Shown: positions 39,701-50,606 of the stretch, piece after piece
How the letters are laid out: each line of letters opens with the position of its first letter
Numbering within the stretch: position 1 is the first letter of the stretch
Made by a program: the position numbers and the translations under genes
DNA from: Balanoglossus misakiensis
Taxonomy: Eukaryota > Hemichordata
DNA length: 64,000 bases
Direction: 5' to 3'
NCBI GenBank assembly: GCA_040954595.2
Contig: CM082593.2
Coordinates: 124,001 to 188,000, forward strand
Notes under the pieces: model-generated
Seen by the model: the letters and a program-made list of their open reading frames with translations, nothing else
Told to the model about the DNA's origin: nothing
The model's database searches: none

Positions 39701-42700
39701 ATTTCTCATCAGCACCATACATGATTTCGTACTTTTCAATCGGGAAATTGGTATCTGGGTCAGTTGCATAGACATGTCCAACTGATTTTCCAAGGTCATC
39801 GTTTTCGTAAACCTTAAAAGTGTACCTTGTATCATTGAACTGTGGGTCAAACTTGTTGCAGGCTCCCTGTTCATAAAATAAAGGTGCACATCCAACTGAG
39901 TTGCTCAAAATGAAAAAGAAATTCCAAAGTATTTTTATATGGCTGAAAGATACACAATGCTGCTTTTGTTCACCAAGAAATCGGAAAAATAACATATTTT
40001 TATTACCTCAACTACTACCAATACAGTAGCATTAGCTTTTGAGGAAGATGTGCCTATATATGGCTCAGTGTTGTTAGCCACCACTTCCAGAGAGATAAAA
40101 ACTCCCGTCTCATTGGCGTACAAAGGCTGAACAAGTGAAATCTCTCCTGTGTTTTCATTGATTGCAAACCTGTCAAATGGGATGCCCTCACCAGTAAGAT
40201 AATATCTGATTTCTGCGTTTCTTTCAACATCATCATCATGTGCCTGGTAGATGGTAAACACAAAATGTAAATGAAATATCTTGTAATTTGCTGACCTTAT
40301 TTTGTTCAACGACTATCATTTTCATTGTAACACAGAAACATATTACAACCAATATCAATATTTGGACAATACTGTTGCATACAATGTATTTAGAGTTTAA
40401 CTATACAGTTTTGAAACATTAAGCATAAGTGGATAAGAATGCCATGAATGTGGCAGATCTTGATTCCTAGTCACTATAACAATTGTAAACTGTGCACTTG
40501 AAGTAATGTCAATCTTAATTGATATCATCGGTACAATTTCCCAATGGTTGGTTGTCATTTCACTGTTTTGTCAAATGTTTGTAACAGCATTCCACACAAT
40601 TCTTCTTTTTTTTTTTTGTCTTGTTCTTTTTTTTATTGTTTTTTTTTTGTAAGTTTATTTTTATGACCCAGGAAGTGTGCAGATGTGCTGCAGTCATTCC
40701 ATCTGTTGCACTTCATAAATACAGCAAGTTATTTTTTGCATCTCAATCAATCAGAGTCATGTGTAATCCATGTACAGTCTCATAACATAAAAATAGGTGT
40801 AGTTTTTTGTCAGTCTTACCGTCACTTTCAACACCACATTACCACTTGTACCTTCTGCTACAGTCACATTGTAGTGTGACTTCTCAAAGGCAGGAAGATT
40901 GTCATTTTCATCTTCAACTTCAATCTCCACAATGGTGTAACCCTGAGTTTACAATATTAATGTAGTTAGAACTTATGAAAGCTAATTAGCTGTAACTTTT
41001 TGGCTATTTGTGTCAGTATTTAAGTTCTATGTATCAGCAGCAATTTCTTGTTAACTCTCTCCAACACAATGAAATCAGCACATGAACACACCAAATATGA
41101 ATCACATCTGGACTTGATTTTATAGTAATTTGTCTATAATAACGGTGTTTTTGTTTCACAGATGCAGGCCATGTTGACAAGCAGAATATCTAAAGACAAA
41201 TGTAATTGTGATAAACAGAACAAAATACTAAAAATACAGTCAGATGTTACTTAAACACCACTACATAAACACAGTATAGTTCTATGAATGTTACAAACAG
41301 GGTTAAGCTGTGAAATTTACAGTATCTATGTAATGTGCATTTATATGTACATGATCCTCTGTGTATTTCAGCATTATCCACATTTGGGTCACACATAACA
41401 TCTGTTTATAGGTCATCTTTTTAAAAAAATGACTTTGACTCATCTATGATTTAGCTGAAGAAATAAGTCTAATACAAGGTTACAATTTTCTGTACATGAA
41501 AGATTTAGAATTAAAAGTAAAAAAACTCACCATTCTTGGTGGCAGACCATTGTCTTCAGTATAAATGACTATAGTGTAGCTTCCCCTTTCTTCTCTGTCA
41601 AGTATATCCGTGATAAAAATACTTCCATCCTATGAGATACATACCGACATATTTTGGCTAAACTGCTTTAAAGTGTCATATATGTCACAACTGACACGAA
41701 ATACCTGACAATTAACTAGTAGATTATATTCAGTTGAACTGAAAATGACATTTTCGCACCCCCTGCAGCATAGGACATTGAACATTATGTTATACAAGGA
41801 CCTCAAACCTACTTGCGAGATATTAAACCGATTCTCTTCATTGCCATAGTAGAATCCATAAGATACAATGTCGCCATCAATATCGCCATCAGTGGCAAAT
41901 ACTTGGCCAATTTTACCCACAACTCCATTCTCCTTCACTCGCAGTTGGTATGTAGTAGTGTTGAATGAGGGATCATCTATGTTGACTTCCTAATACCAAA
42001 AAAATATACACAAATAAACAATTCCACCATTAATACCACAGATGTATATGCCACTAAAATTTACATGTATGTTAAACATTTTGCTTTCTGCAAGTTGACA
42101 ATCCTGAATGCATCTAATCAATGATTAAAGTCACACTTACAAAAGGAATATAATCATAATTACTACATTTCAGCAATAAATAAATAAAAAGAGTTATGTT
42201 TCTGGTCTGATTAAATGCAGATAGGATATACCGGTACATGTACCAGGTAGATACTGCTGGTTCACATAGTAAATTACTGTTCAAAGCTTTACTGCAATTC
42301 CTTGTAACATAAAGAATAACAGCCAAGCCATTCTATCGGGTCTGTCCTTACCATTACAGACACCTTCACTATGGCAGTGTTGACATCACTCAGTGGGCCT
42401 TCAAAGGGAACGATGTTACTGGCGACGACTATCAATTCAAAGGTTGCTTCATTTCTGTTGATGTACAGCGGTTCTATAAGATTTATAATACCAGTGGTGT
42501 TCTCAATACTGAAATGATCGTAGACACCTCCAGTGTCATTGAATGTGTAAGAAATGACTGCATTGCTACCAATGTCCTTGTCGGTTGCCTAGAGAATTAG
42601 ACAAAGAGATTTAAAATAATTTCAGATGGTTCGGACCAAATTCATTGGGATTTTTGCATGGGCCCATGCGTTTCTCATGTGTCCTAGCTATACTCCCTCC

Positions 42701-45700
42701 CCTTCAAAGTTGGACAGTGATATTGATGGAATTATCAAAAATATACTTAGAAAGGTGCCATATGGACAACTTATAGGTGAACAAGCCCTGACAGTAACTC
42801 ACAAGCCATACTGTTTGGACTAAGTTGACAAGTGATCAATACTGATAACATAACTGCTATAATTTTCATATGGGTGTAACATGTACAGTGAGCAAGTATT
42901 GAAAGGAACTCATCATTGGTAAGATAAATGACAAATTTGCACATTGTTTGGTGAATGTTAAGGAAAGTTTCATGGTGGCCATATTCAGGAAAGGGAAATA
43001 CCTGTATTACTGTTTTTGTGATACAACAGAACGCATTATAATTAGTTATAAACTGACATTAAGTATCCTGCTTATCTTACCATAACTTTGGTTACGACCT
43101 CAGTACTTGTGCCTTCCAACACAGTAGTCTGGTAAACACCGCTTTGAAAAACTGGCAAGTGATCATTAACATCTTTGACCTCAATCTTCACAGCACAATA
43201 TCCCTGTATTGAAGAGGTCATTGACAGATATAATGTTTTTGAAGACAGTGGATCTTTTGATATGATTAAATTTGATCTGATCTAATTTTGTTTTTTATTT
43301 GAAGGGATTGCAAGGCCAGCTCCAAGCTGCTGTCTTAATTTGTTGTATTCTATTATATGGACAAAATATGTGGAAAAGCCTAAACATAAAAGGATACAAC
43401 TTCTTCCACATATGTATGCAGCAAACACAATGGTTTCCTTGTTTAGTAATACATTAAGGATTCATAACAGTAGCTATTGCACATGCCTGTGTTAGATTGG
43501 TATAGAGTTATATCTTACCGTTCTTGGTGGCAGACCATTGTCCTCTGCATAGACAAGCAAGATGTGGATGGATTCGGTTTCCCGGTCAAGTGGACCATTG
43601 ATAGCTAAAATACCCTCCTTTAATTGTTTAAAAAACAGCATATAATGTTCACATGTGCATTATTTGGTTTATGAACAATTCACCATCTCTGCTTATAGGC
43701 ACAACACATGACTATAATATGTGTCAATACGAATGATATATTGAATATTACTCTGCAGTAACAGAATTAGGTGTTTTATAATAAACCTCATGCTAACAGT
43801 TGGGAAAATCTTGCAATTTTCTCTTTAGGTAATTGGCAGACGACATCTTCAGCGGTGGCCATTGTGTCAGACGATGCGACGCTGATTGATGTGACCCAAA
43901 GTCTATGAACTCACATTGGTCACGTGACCGGTTTATATTTTTTCTGCTATTTCCCTCGGGATTCATAGTCGATTCTATTTTCCAATCACGTGACGGATTC
44001 TGGCAAATCACGATACAGTATTATAATTACTGATACAAAACAGTCTTTAAAATAGTAAAATGAAAATATTAACTACATACTTGTGAAATGTTAAACTGCT
44101 GATCTTCATTTCCATACATGATGCCATAAGTAAGAATGTACCCATCACTATCTGGATCTGTTGCATTAAGTTGCCATATTATTCCACCGTCTTCATTCTC
44201 ATGGACAGATAGCTCGTAATTCATTGAGGTAAACATAGGGTCATATAGGTTGGTATCATTGGTTTCCTGAATGCATATGAAGTGACAGTTATTGTGCACA
44301 GGAAGCACATGCAGTTGGGTTCAATGTAAACAGGTTTCATGAATGGTTATAAAATGTCGCATTAATGGGTGCAGTACCAGAAACCAATTTAAAGTTTGGT
44401 GTTCACGTTTAATTTTACATGTACTTGTTTGTTGTTTTCTTAATTCAAGAACGTTTAATTGAATTTACCTACCTTGAGTGTGACTCTTAATTTGGTTGTA
44501 TGATTAGACATTGTGTGCTGGTGATATTCCACAATGTTATAAGCTTCTATTACAACAATTAGTGGTTCACCTCCATAGTCTTCTATCTTGACAGACTCAC
44601 TGATAGTTACTTTGCCTGTGATAGCATCGATGTCAAAGATGTCATGATCTGTATCATTTTGGGCAACGATGCCATATCTCACAATAGCATTATCGGCCTC
44701 ATCATCATCAGTTGCCTGTTGAAAACAATGGTAATTTTTATGAGAACAAGGGAAGACAACAATGATGATGATGGTGGTGCTGGTGCCGAAGTTGATGATG
44801 GTGGTGGTGGTTATACTTGTGTACAAGCACTATGCCAAATATAACATGCAGCAGCATTCAACCTCTCATGCATTAATTAGATTATCATTTTCTGAAACTT
44901 TGATATACCTTAATTGTCTTTATGTGTAATTTTTATCTACAATAAAACCAATGAACAAAAATCACCTTCACTGTTATCACGTGATAACCTATGACCTTTT
45001 CGGCTACGGTGACATTGTAAATGGACTGTTCGAATACAGGCTGATTATCATTGACATCTGTCAGCTCTACTGTTACCATAGTAATTCCAGTCCTTGGACT
45101 TCTACCTTGATCATTGGCTAACACATACACATTATATGTGGCTTGTTCTTCTCGGTCTAATGGTACTGCTGTGGTCACAACTCCACTGTCGCTGATGTTA
45201 AACAAACTACATCCAAACATATACAACAAAGACCACTGAAGTTAATCCAGATAAACAATTTCAGTTAAATACTGCTTTCATCAGATCTTGTGAGAAAATT
45301 ACAGTTTGAAAGGATTTTGAAATCTACATAATCATACCAAACATGAGATTTTTTTCCCAAAAAAGCAAAAGCTTGGCAATAGCGTTACAAGTTATATATA
45401 CTCACTCGACTTGAGCATCACTGAGTTTGTAAGTCACTTTTCCATTTAAACCATCATCAAAATCAATGGCCTACAAAGGGAAAACAGGAAAAATTGATTG
45501 GTTTGTTATAATCATTTCATGCTGTTGCATAATAAATACTGGTAGGTTCAAAATTTAAAAAAATATTAATTTTATAGTCAGTATCAAACACGGGAAAATT
45601 CAAAACATTCACAGATGGATGAATGAACAGATGCAGCAACATCATTATACTGTGGCAGACTAACTATACCGGTTCATGATTTTTTGATCTCATATCTCTC

Positions 45701-48700
45701 TATCATCTGGTTCAGTTTCTCACAGAGTCACCACAATATTTGAAAAGCAGAGTTAACTGCAATACATGTGTCTCGTTTCATCTCTTAATATAAATGAGCA
45801 TCATCGAGAACTTACATTGACCACTGTGATAAACTCTCCTGTCACCATCTCAGGGATCATCACTTTTGTGTCATTTGCAGTTATCAATGGGTCATTATCA
45901 TTTATATCAGTGACATCTAAAATGATGAAAGCATCCACAGGTGACTGTAAAATATGAAAAAAGCATTTCTTGTTACAGTCATATAAAACAAAGTCTGATG
46001 TGAAAATTGTTGATCAAATTAGTAGACTAAAGCAAAGCTGCATATTACAATGCCTTAAGAAGACTTTTTAATTTATCCTAATTACTAGCTAATGAACATG
46101 TGTGCATTACACTTTATAACAGAATACAGAGATGTGAAAATTCCCATACAGACTGTCGAGTAAACAGACTTAATCCATTGACGGAAATGTTATATTACAG
46201 ATATATACAAACAAGCATGCACACGCACACATATATGTACATACATGATACCCATCTGTCACTTGAATAGATAAATTGTATTTATCTGTCTTTTCTCGGT
46301 CCAAATATTGACTGACAAATATCTCACCACTGCAAAGGAAGAATATTAAATATAATCTGAGTTAGTTAACTGAAAGGCAGCATTGCAGACAGATACAAAT
46401 ATTTTCATGCCATTGTCCATAAAGTGTTTCCCAACATTATTGACAGGTACATTTGAATTTTGAAAATGAGAATGTAATTCCCTGGTAGCCTGGTCAGAAA
46501 GTCTTGTCCCACCCAGTGACCAGGTAAATGAGCAACAAATTACATGTATTTATCACTTTACAGTAATACATATTAATGTTAGTTAAGAGAGTAAAAGAGC
46601 TTACGTCATGTTGTCAATGGAAAACATGCTACTGCTAATAAGTGAATAAAAGAGCTCATCCCCATCTCCATCAATTGCCTGTAAAACCAAGAAAATGTAT
46701 TATACGAAGAGAATTTTCTGTTCACTCAGCATTCTAAGTCATCCATCCCTTTTGGATCACCCATAAATCAAAATGTAAAACATGAAAATAATACTTTGTT
46801 ACATTCAGTACACTCCCTTTAACATCACAGGATGGTTTTAATGTGTTCCCCTGATGTCGACTTTTAATCTGAGATGTCCATGATTGCGCGAGTACAGTTT
46901 AAAAAGTGTTCATATTATTGTAAACAATGATAAAACATACGGTACACTAACAATTATAAATTTGCAAATTGGAATGACAACAGGTCACCCTTGAGTTTTT
47001 CACTGAAGTGGTAAACTCTGTTTTAAGAATTAATAGCTGCCTCTACAAAGCAGAGTGAGAAAGTTGTTTTAAATGTTATACCAAATTTTGTGCATGTAAA
47101 ATTAAAGATATGTTTCTATTGTCAAAAAGTCTGCAAATATGCATGGCTGTCTAACAGGAGAATACAGATTAAAGACCTCTTGAGAGGATTTCGTGCAAAG
47201 TCTGAGCTTCTCTGTTGAGTATATACATGAAAACACATCTACCGTACATACCATGACTTTGATGACAGTTGCACCAAGAAGTGCGCCCTCACTGACTGTT
47301 GTGATATATGGCAATCCAATAAATACAGGGGTATCATCATTCACATTAAGTACTGTTATTTTAACTGTAGTCGAATTTGAGCTAAATGAAATGAGACAAA
47401 TAACAATGAAACAGCATGCACAAAATTGTTAGCCAAGACAGCAATTTTGAAATCATAAAAGTTTAAGACAAAATCATTCTTTTTCTAAATAAAAATAGGA
47501 ATAGTAAATGTAAAACATTGGTTTTAACAATATAAACAAACTAAGATATAGCAAGGTATTAACATAACAGTTCAAAACTAAAAATGATTTATACTCTCAG
47601 TTAAGTTACAGCTAGTGTTTAGAATTTTACAAATGAAAAAGTAAGTTTTACAAAAGTTTATCTTACTTTGGTATATCCCCGTTATCAGTTCCCAAGACTA
47701 TAACATTGTAGTTTTTTATTTTCTCTGCATCCAGACTTTCCAGATTGTCTGTTGCAAATAGTTCTCCACTTGTTTTGTTGATGGTGAATATATCGCCCCC
47801 GTTGTCCGTAACAGACATAATAATGTATGTGATGGCACCATTCTTGCCCATATCTACATCATATGCTGTGACCTACATTGTAAAAGAGATTGATGTGTAG
47901 CAAATGGTATCTACATTATTTAGACATTTGCGCCTAACCATAGCCTGGTAAAAGTTGCTTTCTTGGATTTCATTAACTCAATACATTTTAATCATGAGAA
48001 AAAAAACACACCAAATGTGGGGATTTCATTGAGCGATAAAGCAGGGACCATTCTCTGATGGTTATCAACTAGAATTTCATGTTTCAGTTAATCTAGCCCA
48101 TGTACATTGGTTCTGATTTGAATTAATTTGTCAACAATAAAGATTGTGATGGACACACATAAGCTTTATATCATGACAAAAGGACTAGTGGGCATGTAAC
48201 ATGTTTAGCATAACAAAGCACAAGGAGAATAAACGTTGTTGCAAAATATTACTTACTGTTGTCAAGTATGTTTCTTGAGTGATGTTTTCATGTACTTCAG
48301 CATAATATGAACCATGTTCAAATTGTGGAGAATTGTCATTTATGTCAATCACAGTCACGGAAACCTTGGATTTACTGCTTTGATATCTTTCTCTTGTTAA
48401 TGTCTCAACTGCATATACCTGTCACATCAATTTCACAGGACATACCTGTTAAAAAACTGCTTTTTATGTTACAAAATAATCGATGGGTATAAAATTGACA
48501 AAAACACAATTCACTCAAGAAGTCATGCAAAGAAATAATTCTGTATAAACAATTAAAGGATATGATGATTAGACATTCAAGCCACGTCAACACAACACAG
48601 CATACAGCTACAGCATACAGCTAATTAATTGTAGCAACTGCACGCTATTAACTAAACTGTAGCAAATAATATCTTATCAGAGCTTGCAATCACTGGCAAA

Positions 48701-50574
48701 TACATCTGAGGGCCACAAAAACATTATACAAGGGTCCTAATTGTAGTTGACCAGATTTACTATCACTTACAGGAAATACTAAGTGACAGAGGAAATGTTT
48801 GGACTTGTTTGGACTTTCTAAGTTTCATTCCTTTTACAAAATCTACTCACCGTGAAATTAATGGAAACCGTAGATTCAGCATCGATCATCGTTGAATCAT
48901 TCACACGAATATAACTAATTGACGTACTCGGAGACACTGATATTGGTATATCTACGGCAAACATATTGTAATCAGACTCAACAACGAATTTGATTACGGC
49001 ATTCGATCCCTGATTAGAATCAAACAAGAGTGAAATTAATTATCTGTACATGAATTTATATATTTTGTACTGATGGCTAATTTTTTAAGGTAAAAAACAA
49101 TGTACGCCTCGGTCATTTCCCCCAGTACGAATTTGCCATTTTGATGTACAAAGTCCCCCTTCATTTCTTTAACAGAACAATGTCCAGGTATAAAAATCAA
49201 ACCTCATCTAAATCTGTTGCCATGACTCCACAAATAATCGTTCCCACTGCAGAATGTTCTTGAACTTCACCAGAATATTCAGGAGCACTCATATTGGGGG
49301 TATTGTCATTGACGTCAAGTAGAGTTACTACTAAGGATGCATATGCATCTCGATAACTGTAGAATGGATAGCCACGGCTGTTGTTCTGTGCTGCCTGTAA
49401 AAAAAACCAATGTGCAATAAATTATATGCCAATATATAATGAATCATTTGAGGAAATACTGTAAGCCATTCCATCAGACAGTGGTTGGGACTATAGTTGT
49501 TTAACGTGATCAAAAAAAGAAAGGTTTAGAAGTGTTGGTTCTCAGTACCAACATTTGATCAAATAGATAAGTTTGATAAACACAGCACAAAATCGATGCC
49601 AAGTTTGTGAAAATACAATTTAAACTTCAGACTTACTCTGAGACCAACAGTGATCTTCCCATCAGGAAATGCTTCTCTGTTCAGTTTTTGTCTCACTGTA
49701 ATTTCTCCTGTATCACTTTGTATTGAAAAGTATTCATTGACAAAGATAGAGTCATTCAATCTTTCTGGATCTGTAAGATATTATCAGATGAGATAATGAT
49801 TTCACAATTACTAACAGTTTTACAAATGTACGTCAGATGGCCTCACAATGAAAAAAATATGAATGATAAATGTTAATAGTAATGTCATAGTAAATTTGTG
49901 TAGTAATACACTATTTTTTATGCAGACCATTAAGGCACATTAGTGTGACTTGGCCAATTTGTCCAAGAAAGAGGGTACAGGTCCATGCATGGACAAAAAT
50001 ATACAAGAAAGTGTTAATACAATAATGTGTGTGTTATATAAATAATTACCTGCAAAACTGTAATAAACAATGTCGTTGATCTTGATGTCCTGGTCATAGG
50101 CATTAATCGCCACATCCACTGATGTTTCATTTTCCCACATCTCAGCAACATACACTGCTGAATCAAAGATTGGACTGAGGTCATCTGCATCTAACACTTT
50201 TATGGTAAGAAATGTAGTGTTTGAGCGCGTATCTTTCTCAGCTGGGATACCCTAAAATTGAAAAAAAATGACTGTATCAGTGTCCAAGAAGAATTAATTT
50301 ATGAGATTCCTTATGCCACTGTCATTGTGTCTCACATGAGCAGACATCTGTCGTACATGTATGTAGACAGTGTACATGTATGTATGTATGTATGTATGTA
50401 TGTATGTATGTATGTATGTATGTATGTATGTATGTATGTATGTATGTATGTATGTATGTATGTATGTATGTATGTATGTATGTATGTATGTATGTACGTA
50501 CGTACGTACGTACGTACGTACGTACGTACGTATGTATGTATGTATGTATGTATGTATGTATGTATGTATGTATG

Positions 50575-50606
<32 letters not shown>

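Noticed and set aside
40590-40650. T-rich tract in a cadherin intron
   Set aside because: Ordinary low-complexity sequence of no clear function.
43840-44010. CpG-containing intron stretch with two CACGTGAC motifs in opposite directions
   Set aside because: The inverted similarity is too short and interrupted to call an element.
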